Positions 1 through 6,933 of a stretch of 9,162 nucleotides of DNA are shown here, piece after piece. The DNA lies in assembly GCA_020438915.1 (NCBI GenBank), contig JAGQTR010000189.1, positions 1 to 9,162 of the forward strand, given 5' to 3'. The stretch's first letter is position 1. Every line of letters starts with the position of its first letter. The stretch comes from Mycobacterium sp. Lineage in GTDB: Bacteria; Actinomycetota; Actinomycetes; Mycobacteriales; Mycobacteriaceae. The position numbers and the translations under genes were made by a program. The notes beneath the pieces were generated by a model. That model ran no database searches. It had not been told where the DNA came from and saw nothing but the letters and a program-made list of their open reading frames with translations.

Positions 1-419
1 TGTTCGTGATCTGCCTGTCGGAGATCTGGAAGACCACGCCGTTCATCTCGCTGCTACTGCTGGCCGGTCTGGTCCAGGTGCCCGAGGACATGCAGGAGGC
101 CGCCCAGGTCGACGGCGCCACGGCCTGGCAGCGGCTCTGGAAGATAACGCTGCCGAACATGAAGGCCGCGATCATGGTGGCGCTACTTTTCCGCACCCTC
201 GATGCATGGCGGATCTTCGACAACCCCTACGTGATGACCGCCGGCGCCTACAACACCGAGACGATCTCCTTCCTGGCCTACCGGCAGAATGTCACCCTGG
301 TCAATCTCGGTATGGGGTCCGCGGTGTCGGTGCTGCTCTTCTTGTCCGTCGTCGTCATCGCGTGGGTGTTTGTCAAACTCTTCAGAACCGACCTCTCCCA
401 AGTCAGGGGTGATCAGTGA
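1..419 (+). CDS. Carbohydrate ABC transporter permease, SugA-like (5' end outside window)
   Basis: C-terminal part of an inner-membrane permease that would pair with the next gene to form the channel of a sugar importer. The reading frame is open from base 3, so the true start lies upstream of the window. The EAA loop that docks on the ATPase is clear (EEAAQVDGATAWQRLWKITL-type, about bases 90-165). It is followed by FDNPYVMTAG and a final hydrophobic helix ending VFVKLF. The tail resembles mycobacterial SugA, from memory of that family, but with many differences, so I call it SugA-like rather than SugA. It ends in TGA overlapping the GTG start of the next permease by 4 bp, which suggests translational coupling. 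The substrate-binding lipoprotein is not in the window and would be expected upstream. The substrate is unknown; a disaccharide such as trehalose or maltose is an inference from the family. Confidence 0.9.
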   Translation, partial: FVICLSEIWKTTPFISLLLLAGLVQVPEDMQEAAQVDGATAWQRLWKITLPNMKAAIMVALLFRTLDAWRIFDNPYVMTAGAYNTETISFLAYRQNVTLVNLGMGSAVSVLLFLSVVVIAWVFVKLFRTDLSQVRGDQ

Positions 420-1246
420 GCGCCAAGAGCGGCCGGTGGTGGACGATCGCCGGCATCGTCATTGTCATCTATAGCTTCTTTCCGTTGGCGTGGATGATCA
501 GTCTGGCCTTCAAGCCACCGTCGGACATCGTCTCCCGTGACCCTCAGTTCCTGCCGAGTTCGTTCACCCTCGATAACTTCGCGCAGATCTTCAGCCAACC
601 GTTGTTCACCAGGGCGCTACTCAACTCCATCGGTATCGCGGTGATCGCCACGGTCATCTCGGTGATCATCGCGATGTTCGCCGCCTATGCGATTGCCCGC
701 CTGCAGTTTCCGGGTAAGAAGGTCTTGCTTTCGCTGGCCCTTGCAATCGCGATGTTCCCCCAGGCTGCCCTCGTCGGGCCGTTGTTCGACATGTGGCGGG
801 GGCTGGGGATCTACGACACCTGGATCGGCCTGATCATCCCGTACCTGACGTTCGCATTACCGCTGTCAATTTGGACGATGTCGGCTTTCTTCCGTCAGAT
901 CCCTTGGGAGATGGAGCATGCCGCACAGGTCGACGGCGCAACGCAGTGGCAGGCCTTCCGCAAGGTGATCGTGCCGTTGGCGGCTCCGGGAGTGTTCACC
1001 ACGGCAATTTTGACATTCTTCTTCTGCTGGAACGACTTTCTGTTCGCCATCTCGCTGACATCCACCGATAGCGCCCGCACGGTGCCGGCGGCGTTGGCGT
1101 TCTTTCAGGGCGCGTCGTACTTCGAGTCACCGGTGCCCTACATCATGGCCGCCTCGGTGATCGTGACCATCCCCGTCGTGATCTTGGTTCTCGTCTTCCA
1201 GCGGCGCATCGTCGCCGGCCTGACCTCCGGAGCAGTGAAGGGATAA
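416..1246 (+). CDS. Carbohydrate ABC transporter permease, SugB-like
   Basis: Second membrane subunit of the sugar importer, 276 residues, the usual length for this MalG/SugB family. Hydrophobic segments lie near residues 10-32, 70-95, 104-124, 137-158, 190-213 and 243-262, consistent with six helices. The EAA loop is at about 167-194 (HAAQVDGATQWQAF, then KVIVPLAAPG). The last residues, QRRIVAGLTSGAVKG, match my memory of the C terminus of mycobacterial SugB. The rest is clearly more divergent, so this may be a paralogue rather than the trehalose-recycling SugB itself. The GTG start at 416 overlaps the upstream stop and has an AGGGG ribosome binding site at 405-409, 6 nt away. Its last codons (gtg aag gga taa) contain the ribosome binding site of the next gene. 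Confidence 0.93.
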   Translation: MSAKSGRWWTIAGIVIVIYSFFPLAWMISLAFKPPSDIVSRDPQFLPSSFTLDNFAQIFSQPLFTRALLNSIGIAVIATVISVIIAMFAAYAIARLQFPGKKVLLSLALAIAMFPQAALVGPLFDMWRGLGIYDTWIGLIIPYLTFALPLSIWTMSAFFRQIPWEMEHAAQVDGATQWQAFRKVIVPLAAPGVFTTAILTFFFCWNDFLFAISLTSTDSARTVPAALAFFQGASYFESPVPYIMAASVIVTIPVVILVLVFQRRIVAGLTSGAVKG

Positions 1247-1250
1247 CTCC

Positions 1251-2456
1251 ATGGCAGCTATCACAATGAAAAACATCGTCAAGAAGTACGGTGACGGTTT
1301 CCCGGCCGTCAACGACGTCAGCCTCGACATCGCTGACGGCGAGTTCGTGATTCTCGTCGGCCCGTCGGGCTGCGGGAAGTCGACACTACTGCGGATGATC
1401 GTCGGACTGGAGGAAATCACTTCCGGCGACATGCTGATCGGCGAGAAAAGGGTCAACGACAAAGCGCCACGGGATCGCAACCTGGCCATGGTGTTCCAGA
1501 ACTATGCCCTCTATCCGCATCTGACGGTCTTTGAGAACATTGCGTTCCCGCTGCGCCTGTCCGGCAAGCATTCCGATGACGAGATCCGCAAGCTCGTCAC
1601 CGAGGCGGCCGACACTCTGGAACTCGGCGAGCATCTCGAACGCAAGCCGGCCAACCTCTCCGGTGGCCAGCGGCAGCGCGTGGCGATGGGTCGGGCGATC
1701 GTTCGTCAAGCGGACGCATTCCTGTTCGACGAGCCGTTGAGCAACCTCGATGCCAAGCTGCGCGGCCAGATGCGTACCGAGATTCTGCGTCTGCAGCGCC
1801 GCCTGGGCGTCACGACCGTGTACGTCACCCATGACCAGACTGAGGCGATGACACTTGGTGACCGCGTCGCGGTTCTGAAGAAGGGCGTCATGCAGCAGGT
1901 GGCCAGCCCACGCGAACTCTACGATCAGCCGGTCAACCTGTTCGTCGCCGGCTTCATCGGGTCGCCACCGATGAACTTCCTGCCGGCGCGGGTGCAGGGC
2001 GAGGAGATCGAACTGCCGTTCGTGACGATCCCGCTCCGCGACGAGTGGCGTGCGGCCTTGAAGGGCGGAAAGGACGGCGATGTCTATATCGCCGGTATTC
2101 GTCCGGGGGCATTCGAGGACGCAGAGTTCGTCGACACTGACAAGCGTTCGCGCGGAGTCACCTTCGATGTCACCATCGATGTCACCGAGTGGCTGGGCAA
2201 CGAGCAATACGCTTTCGTACCGTTCGAAGCGACAACCGAGATCTCCGGGCAGCTGGCCGAGTTGGCCAGCGAACTCGACAGCGAGCAACTGCGCACCCAG
2301 ATGTGCGTGGAGTTGGACCCGCTGAGCCGGGTACGTTCGGGCGACAAGGCGACCCTGTGGCTGGATGCCGAACGTTTGCATCTGTTCGATCCGCATTCCG
2401 GTGAGAACCTCACGCGTGTCAGATCCAGCGGGCGGCACGCAGCGGCCACCGGCTGA
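1251..2456 (+). CDS. Sugar ABC transporter ATP-binding protein, SugC/MalK/UgpC-like
   Basis: Cytoplasmic ATPase that powers the SugA/SugB-like permeases; 401 residues. Motifs in order: Walker A GPSGCGKST (37-45), Q-loop Gln83, signature LSGGQ (136-140), Walker B FLFDEP (157-162), D-loop SNLD and switch His194 (VTHD). After about residue 235 (GFIGSPPMNFLPA) comes the OB/TOBE-type regulatory domain typical of MalK-like ATPases, running to about 385. The ATG start at 1251 has a GAAGGGA site at 1237-1243 with a 7-nt spacer. Compared with mycobacterial SugC as I remember it, the nucleotide-binding domain is close but the C-terminal domain differs a lot (for example GIRPGAFEDAEF). This points to a paralogous importer with a different substrate or control. 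Its TGA stop is in the same frame as the next gene, seven codons upstream of that gene's ATG. Confidence 0.94.
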   Translation: MAAITMKNIVKKYGDGFPAVNDVSLDIADGEFVILVGPSGCGKSTLLRMIVGLEEITSGDMLIGEKRVNDKAPRDRNLAMVFQNYALYPHLTVFENIAFPLRLSGKHSDDEIRKLVTEAADTLELGEHLERKPANLSGGQRQRVAMGRAIVRQADAFLFDEPLSNLDAKLRGQMRTEILRLQRRLGVTTVYVTHDQTEAMTLGDRVAVLKKGVMQQVASPRELYDQPVNLFVAGFIGSPPMNFLPARVQGEEIELPFVTIPLRDEWRAALKGGKDGDVYIAGIRPGAFEDAEFVDTDKRSRGVTFDVTIDVTEWLGNEQYAFVPFEATTEISGQLAELASELDSEQLRTQMCVELDPLSRVRSGDKATLWLDAERLHLFDPHSGENLTRVRSSGRHAAATG

Positions 2457-2477
2457 CCTGGGCGGTCCCGAAGCACA

Positions 2478-3752
2478 ATGGCCGCTCCCCAGTTGCGGCT
2501 TCGATCCCCGCGCCCTGGGCTGCTGGCGCTGCCGTGGGACCGCGCGCTGGCCGACTGGATGGCTCCTGAAGTTTCGCTGCGCCACTTCCCCGTCGGCCCC
2601 AGCCGGCACCTGGTGAAGTTCGTCGAGTCCGACGGTGAGCTGTGGGCCCTCAAGGAGCTGCCGGCCCGGCTCGCCGCCCGTGAGTACGATGTCCTCACCC
2701 GCCTGGAGGTGATGGCGCTCAACGCGGTTCGGCCAGCGGGACTGGTGCTGCAGCCGGACTTCGATACCGCGATCCTGCTGACTCGCTACCTGACGGGCTC
2801 GTGGCAGTACCGGCGGCTGTTCATGAGGCTGCCTCCCGACGCGCCCAAACATCGGGCGCGGTTGCTCGATGCAATGGCCACCCTGCTGGTCGAACTGCAC
2901 CGCCACGGCGTGTTCTGGGGTGATTGTTCGCTGGCCAACACCTTGTTCTCTCGAGACGGCCAGGTGCTGCAGGCGTTTCTCGTCGACGCCGAGACCAGCG
3001 AGATCCACCCTCAACTGTCCAGAGGGCAGCGCACCCATGACGTCGACATCACCGTCGAGAACGTCGCTGCCGGCCTGCTCGACGTCGCAGCCCGACTCGA
3101 AAAGCCGGAACTCGGGCCCGGATTCATCGAAGAGGCACTGAGCATCAGAGAGCGCTACGAGCGACTGTGGGAGCTACTGCATTCCGAGCCGACGTTTGGA
3201 TTTGCCGACCGGTACCGGGTGGAAAGCGTCATTCGCAAGCTCAACGAGCTCGGCTTCGCCGTCGACGAGGTATCGCTGCAGCCAGTTGGCGAGGACACAG
3301 TGCGGGCCGCCGACCAAGTTCGATTGCATGTGGTCGTGGGCGACCGGCGGTACCACGCAACGCAACTGCAGCGGCTGACCGGACTGGATGTCGGCGAAGG
3401 GCAGGCGCGCATCCTTCTCGGCGATCTCCAGGCTTTTCAAAGACAGCTGCGCCATGAGGCGGGCCACGACGTCGACGACCACACCGCTGGGCAGCTGTGG
3501 GTGCGGGAGGTGGCCGCACCGGCCATGAACCGTGCCCATTCGGCGACCGGAGGCACCGGGACAGCAATACAGGCCTACTGCGATCTGCTCGAGGTGCGCT
3601 GGCTGCTCTCCGAGCGGGCCGGCCGTGACGTGGGCACCGAGGCGGCGTTGCAGGCGCTGGCGGGCCAGGTGGTGCCGCCGGAATCGGCGGCGCAGCTGGT
3701 GGTCGTCGAGACCCCGACGGAACCGTTCTCGACGCTCGACGACGACGAGTAG
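2478..3752 (+). CDS. Kinase-like protein with DUF4032 C-terminal domain
   Basis: A 424-residue cytoplasmic protein with no signal peptide. The N-terminal half reads as a small protein-kinase/lipopolysaccharide-kinase fold: a possible nucleotide loop GPSRHLVKFV (40-49), Lys59 in WALKEL, a candidate helix-C Glu69 in AAREYDVL, catalytic loop HGVFWGDCSLAN with Asp149 and Asn154 (143-154), and metal-binding Asp170 in FLVDAET. All expected catalytic residues are present, so it does not look like a pseudokinase. The C-terminal half (about 230-395) matches my memory of DUF4032, a domain of unknown function common in actinobacteria. The ATG lies 21 bp after the ATPase stop with only a poor ribosome binding site, so translation may depend on the upstream gene. 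The position suggests a role linked to the imported sugar or to the envelope, but the substrate is unknown. The last residues (STLDDDE) are acidic. Confidence 0.85.
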   Translation: MAAPQLRLRSPRPGLLALPWDRALADWMAPEVSLRHFPVGPSRHLVKFVESDGELWALKELPARLAAREYDVLTRLEVMALNAVRPAGLVLQPDFDTAILLTRYLTGSWQYRRLFMRLPPDAPKHRARLLDAMATLLVELHRHGVFWGDCSLANTLFSRDGQVLQAFLVDAETSEIHPQLSRGQRTHDVDITVENVAAGLLDVAARLEKPELGPGFIEEALSIRERYERLWELLHSEPTFGFADRYRVESVIRKLNELGFAVDEVSLQPVGEDTVRAADQVRLHVVVGDRRYHATQLQRLTGLDVGEGQARILLGDLQAFQRQLRHEAGHDVDDHTAGQLWVREVAAPAMNRAHSATGGTGTAIQAYCDLLEVRWLLSERAGRDVGTEAALQALAGQVVPPESAAQLVVVETPTEPFSTLDDDE

Positions 3753-3762
3753 GCCCCGTTCG

Positions 3763-3820
3763 CGACTGTTGGCTTAATGCACGGCACCGGCCGCCAGGCC
3801 GCGCATTAAGCCAACAGTCG
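3763..3820. repeat. Perfect 18-bp inverted repeat, 58-nt hairpin (possible terminator or dispersed palindromic element)
   Basis: The left arm CGACTGTTGGCTTAATGC (3763-3780) is the exact reverse complement of the right arm at 3803-3820. The 22-nt centre can pair further: CGGC at 3782-3785 with GCCG at 3798-3801, after one A/C mismatch. It starts 11 bp after the DUF4032 stop and ends 71 bp before the next start, so it could terminate transcription of the sugar operon. There is no T-tract after either arm, so it is not a classical intrinsic terminator; mycobacterial terminators often lack one. The arms are more AT-rich (TTAA) than the surroundings, so a dispersed palindromic repeat is an alternative. 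Confidence 0.8.
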
Positions 3821-3831
3821 GCGACCCCACT

Positions 3832-3878
3832 ATCCGTAGATACGGGTATATTTGCCCAATGTATCTGAATCTGCGGAT
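3832..3878. promoter_or_regulatory. Operator-like palindromes and candidate promoter of the molybdate operon
   Basis: CCGTA-GA-TACGG at 3834-3845 is a perfect dyad. The outer arms ATCCGTAGAT (3832-3841) and ATCTGCGGAT (3869-3878) are inverted with one mismatch, and AGATAC (3838-3843) pairs with GTATCT (3861-3866). TATATT at 3847-3852 fits a mycobacterial TANNNT -10 box; no good -35 is visible. The site overlaps the probable promoter of a gene encoding a DNA-binding, molybdate-type sensor, so autoregulation is the natural inference. It does not contain a clear copy of the E. coli ModE box. Confidence 0.5.
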
Positions 3879-3891
3879 TTGAGGAGTCCAG

Positions 3892-4299
3892 GTGGTGCCG
3901 GCCATCCGCATCAAAGACGCGGCGACGCTACTCGGGGTCAGTGATGACACGGTGCGCCGTTGGGTCGATCACGGCAGTCTGACCTGCTTCAAGGACGAAT
4001 CCGGACGCAAGGTCATCGCCGGAGACGTGCTGGCAGAGTTCGCGCGCAACTACGCTTCGCCCCCGCCGAACCCGCTGGGCGTGGCCAGTTCGGCACGCAA
4101 CCGTATGGTCGGCTTGGTCACCAGGGTGAAAACCGATCAGGTGATGGCCGAAGTGCAGATGCAATGCGGGCCGTTCACCGTCGTCTCGCTGATGAGTGCC
4201 GATTCGGCCACCGAACTCGGTCTCGAGCCGGGAGTCGTCGCAGTGGCTGTGGTGAAAGCGACGACGGTGATCGTCGAAACGCCTGGGGCGACATCGTGA
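3892..4299 (+). CDS. Molybdate-responsive regulator: MerR/excisionase-like HTH fused to a Mop/TOBE domain
   Basis: A 135-residue protein with two domains. Residues 5-50 (IKDAATLLGVSDDTVRRWVD, then a short wing-like GRKVIAGDVLAEF) form a small helix-turn-helix of the MerR/excisionase type. Residues 67-130 are a single Mop/TOBE domain beginning with the typical SARNRMVG and ending AVVKATTVIVE; such domains bind molybdate or tungstate oxyanions as oligomers. The architecture differs from ModE, which has a winged-helix domain and two Mop domains. The GTG start at 3892 has GAGGAG at 3881-3886 (5-nt spacer); a second GTG at 3895 is a possible alternative. It is the first gene of the molybdate transport operon, its TGA overlapping the modA start by 4 bp. 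The likely role is sensing cytoplasmic molybdate and adjusting uptake; whether it represses or activates cannot be read from sequence. Confidence 0.88.
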   Translation: MVPAIRIKDAATLLGVSDDTVRRWVDHGSLTCFKDESGRKVIAGDVLAEFARNYASPPPNPLGVASSARNRMVGLVTRVKTDQVMAEVQMQCGPFTVVSLMSADSATELGLEPGVVAVAVVKATTVIVETPGATS

Positions 4300-5045
4300 G
4301 ATCGCTCGCCGGGGCGACCGCGACCACCGTGAGTGTGCTGATACTTGTGGCCGGTTGTACGCCGCAGCCGGCAGATCAGATCACCGTCTTCGCCGCGGCC
4401 TCACTGAAACCGACCTTCACCGAACTGGGCAGCCAGTTCGAAAAAGACCACCCGGGAACGAAAGTCACCTTTCACTTCGCAGGGTCCTCAGACCTCGTCA
4501 CACAGTTGACCTTGGGTGCTCCCGCCGATGTGTTCGCTGCTGCCGACACCCGAACGATGACCGAGGCCGTCGAGGCGGGCCTGATCGAAGACGATCCGGT
4601 CACATTCGCGTCCAACACGCTGACCATCGTCACCACGCCCGCAAACACCAGGAAGATCGGCTCTTTCGCCGATCTGGCCGAGCCCGGAACTCAGCTGGTG
4701 GTCTGCGCGCCGCAGGTGCCGTGCGGGTCGGCCACCGAGAAGCTTGAACAGCTCACCGGCGTGACACTGAGCCCAGTGAGCGAAGAGTCCGCGGTGACCG
4801 ATGTACTGGGCAAGGTCACCTCCGGCCAAGCCGACGCGGGACTGGTCTACCTCACCGACGCCACAACGGCCGGGAGCAAGGTCACCGCAATCCCGTTCGT
4901 CGAGTCCAGCAGCGCAGTGAACCGATATCCGATAGCGGTTCTGGCGGAATCGACCCACTCGTCCGCAGCGCGCAGGTTCGTCGATCTCGTGACCGGCCCC
5001 CGAGGCCAAGCAGTCTTGGCGGCGGCCGGTTTCGGATCGCCGTGA
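4296..5045 (+). CDS. modA: Molybdate ABC transporter substrate-binding lipoprotein ModA
   Basis: A 249-residue extracytoplasmic binding protein that captures molybdate and passes it to ModB. A short signal sequence ends in the lipobox LVAGC, placing the lipid-modified cysteine at residue 21. The mature protein begins ITVFAAASLKPTF, the classic ModA opening, with candidate oxyanion ligands Ser36 and the Ser64/Ser65 pair in FAGSSDLVTQL, followed by GAPADVFAAAD. A later AGLVYLTDA segment carries the family Tyr. I chose the GTG at 4296 because it gives a complete lipoprotein signal and overlaps the upstream stop as GTGA; the longer open frame upstream is the shadow of the regulator gene. The only ribosome binding site is a weak GGGGCG at 4285-4290, fitting coupled translation. 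Confidence 0.93.
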   Translation: MRSLAGATATTVSVLILVAGCTPQPADQITVFAAASLKPTFTELGSQFEKDHPGTKVTFHFAGSSDLVTQLTLGAPADVFAAADTRTMTEAVEAGLIEDDPVTFASNTLTIVTTPANTRKIGSFADLAEPGTQLVVCAPQVPCGSATEKLEQLTGVTLSPVSEESAVTDVLGKVTSGQADAGLVYLTDATTAGSKVTAIPFVESSSAVNRYPIAVLAESTHSSAARRFVDLVTGPRGQAVLAAAGFGSP

Positions 5046-5854
5046 CTGCTGCGCGGCGGGCCGGCGGTCTCATTCAGGTCGGGTTTCCGGCCTGGGTCTA
5101 TCTACCCGCGACCCTGGGTACGGTTTTCGTCGTTGCACCGCTGGCCGCGATGCTGCTCACCGTCGACTGGGCACACTTCATTCCCCTGATCACCTCTGAA
5201 TCATCGATCACTGCACTACTTTTGAGCCTCAAGACGGCAACGGCAAGCACCGTGATGTGTGTTCTCATCGGCGCCCCGATGGCCGTTGTGCTGGCCCGCG
5301 CCGACTTCCCAGGTCTGGCGGTCCTGCGTGCCCTGGTCCTGCTGCCACTCGTGCTGCCGCCGGTAGTCGGCGGAATCGCGCTGCTGTACACCTTCGGCAG
5401 GCAGGGATTGCTCGGCCAACAACTCGACCTGCTGGGCATCCGGATCGCCTTCTCGACAACCGCGGTAGTACTGGCGCAGGCCTTCGTCTCGCTGCCCTTC
5501 CTGGTGGTGAGCCTGGAAGGCGCACTCAGATCGGCGGGGGCAGGCTACGAACGCATCGCCGCGACCCTGGGCGCTCGGCCCACCACCGTGCTGCGGACGG
5601 TGACGATGCCGCTGGTACTCCCCGGCCTGCTCTCGGGTGCGGTATTGGCGTTCGCACGTTCGCTGGGCGAGTTCGGCGCCACGCTGACGTTCGCCGGCTC
5701 GCTGCAGGGCGTCACTCGGACGCTGCCGCTGGAGATCTACCTACAACGCGAGACCGATGCCGACGCTGCGGTCGCGTTGTCGCTGGTGCTCATCGTCGTG
5801 GCTGCGGTTATTGTGATCGCCTCGACGGGCCGCCGTCTGGTGGGAGCGCCGTGA
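5042..5854 (+). CDS. modB: Molybdate ABC transporter permease ModB
   Basis: A 270-residue integral membrane permease of the CysT/ModB family that forms the molybdate channel. Hydrophobic segments lie near residues 17-40, 56-84, 92-117, 136-157, 192-206 and 243-261. The EAA-type loop that contacts ModC is at about 170-195 (YERIAATLGARPTTVLRTV, then TMPLVLPG). The family signature ARSLGEFGATLTFAG is at 205-219. The GTG start at 5042 overlaps the modA TGA by 4 bp with no good ribosome binding site, so its translation probably depends on modA. It ends in another 4-bp overlap with modC. Confidence 0.93.
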   Translation: MTAARRAGGLIQVGFPAWVYLPATLGTVFVVAPLAAMLLTVDWAHFIPLITSESSITALLLSLKTATASTVMCVLIGAPMAVVLARADFPGLAVLRALVLLPLVLPPVVGGIALLYTFGRQGLLGQQLDLLGIRIAFSTTAVVLAQAFVSLPFLVVSLEGALRSAGAGYERIAATLGARPTTVLRTVTMPLVLPGLLSGAVLAFARSLGEFGATLTFAGSLQGVTRTLPLEIYLQRETDADAAVALSLVLIVVAAVIVIASTGRRLVGAP

Positions 5855-6930
5855 GCAGCGTGCGGGTAGACGCGCGGCTGCAGCAGCGCGGTGTCGAGTT
5901 CGACATTGCGCTCGCCGACGGGCAGGTGCTCGCCGTCCTGGGGCCCAACGGCGCCGGGAAGTCCACGCTGATGCTTATGGTTGCCGGGCTCCTGCGCCCT
6001 GACCGTGGTCGGATCGAGGTCGGCGGAGCCGTCGTCTCGGATGCCGGTACCGGAACGTTCCTGCCGGCGCACGCGCGCAGTGTCGCCATGCTGACGCAAC
6101 AGGCATTGTTGTTTCCGCACCTGAGCGTCGCCGCCAACGTCGCCTATGCGCCTCGGTGCGCCGGCCAGTCCCGGGCGGCGGCCCGCGCCAGCGCCCAGCA
6201 TTGGCTCGCAGCCTTAGACGCCACGCACCTTGCCGACCGCCGGCCGGCGCAGCTCTCAGGCGGCCAGGCCCAACGCATCGCTATCGCCCGCGCGCTGGCA
6301 GCCGACCCGCGGGTGCTGCTGCTCGACGAACCGCTGTCGGCCCTTGACGTGACTGCCGCACCGGCCATTCGCCGGTTACTCCGCGAGGTACTGCGCGGAC
6401 GGACAGCGATGATCGTCACCCATGACCTCCTCGACGCGCTCGCAATAGCCGACACGGTCGCTGTCATCGAGGGCGGGCGGGTGGTCGAGATGGGGCCGGT
6501 TCGGCAGGTGCTGACAGCCCCGCGCAGCGAGTTCGCCGCTCGGATTGCAGGCCTGAACCTGGTTTCGGGAAGCATCGGCAAGCGCGGGGTCCTGCAGACG
6601 GCCTGGGGCGCCGACATTTTCGGCACCGGTGACGTCCAGACGGGGACGGCAGGTGTCGCGTTGTTCCGCCCGGGCGCGGTCGCCGTTCACCTCGACCCAC
6701 CGCAGGGCAGCCCGCGCAACGCGATTGCGGTGACCATCGCTGAGCTGGACATTCACGGAGACGCGGTCCGGGTCCGCGGGGTTAACCAACCGGATGGCAC
6801 TACCGGGTTGGCGGCCGACATCACCACTGCTGCGGCGGCAGACCTCCAACTCGAACCCGGCAAGGACGCGTATTTCGTGGTGAAAGCCCAAGAGGTCGAG
6901 CTGCATCCGGCATTGCCCGCGCCACCATAG
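5851..6930 (+). CDS. modC: Molybdate ABC transporter ATP-binding protein ModC
   Basis: A 359-residue ATPase that drives molybdate import. Motifs: Walker A GPNGAGKST (31-39), Q-loop region LTQQ (81-84), signature LSGGQ (135-139), Walker B VLLLDEP (155-161) and His191 in VTHD. The C-terminal part (about 287-355) is a Mop/TOBE domain (NAIAVTIAELDIHGDAVRVR through YFVVKAQEVELHP), which in ModC proteins can bind molybdate and inhibit transport. The operon therefore carries two separate Mop-type domains, one in its regulator and one here. The GTG at 5851 overlaps the modB stop and has GGGAG at 5842-5846. The longer frame upstream is the out-of-frame shadow of modB. Only 3 bp separate its stop from that of the convergent lipoprotein gene. 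Confidence 0.93.
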   Translation: MSSVRVDARLQQRGVEFDIALADGQVLAVLGPNGAGKSTLMLMVAGLLRPDRGRIEVGGAVVSDAGTGTFLPAHARSVAMLTQQALLFPHLSVAANVAYAPRCAGQSRAAARASAQHWLAALDATHLADRRPAQLSGGQAQRIAIARALAADPRVLLLDEPLSALDVTAAPAIRRLLREVLRGRTAMIVTHDLLDALAIADTVAVIEGGRVVEMGPVRQVLTAPRSEFAARIAGLNLVSGSIGKRGVLQTAWGADIFGTGDVQTGTAGVALFRPGAVAVHLDPPQGSPRNAIAVTIAELDIHGDAVRVRGVNQPDGTTGLAADITTAAAADLQLEPGKDAYFVVKAQEVELHPALPAPP

Positions 6931-6933
6931 GGG

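Noticed and set aside
1386..3038. Long minus-strand open frame (550 codons) across the ATPase and kinase-like genes
   Set aside because: It is antisense to two genes with clear conserved motifs, its translation is rich in Arg, Gln and His, and it resembles no known family. It is a high-GC codon shadow.
3847..3866. Possible E. coli-type ModE box around TATATT
   Set aside because: The inverted arms and spacing do not match the ModE consensus as I know it; the CCGTA dyad is a better operator candidate.
3960..4295. Upstream extension of the modA frame
   Set aside because: It lies wholly within the HTH-TOBE gene in another frame; the GTG at 4296 gives a proper lipoprotein signal and an operon overlap.
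5257..5850. Upstream extension of the modC frame
   Set aside because: It is the out-of-frame shadow of modB; ABC homology begins only after 5851.
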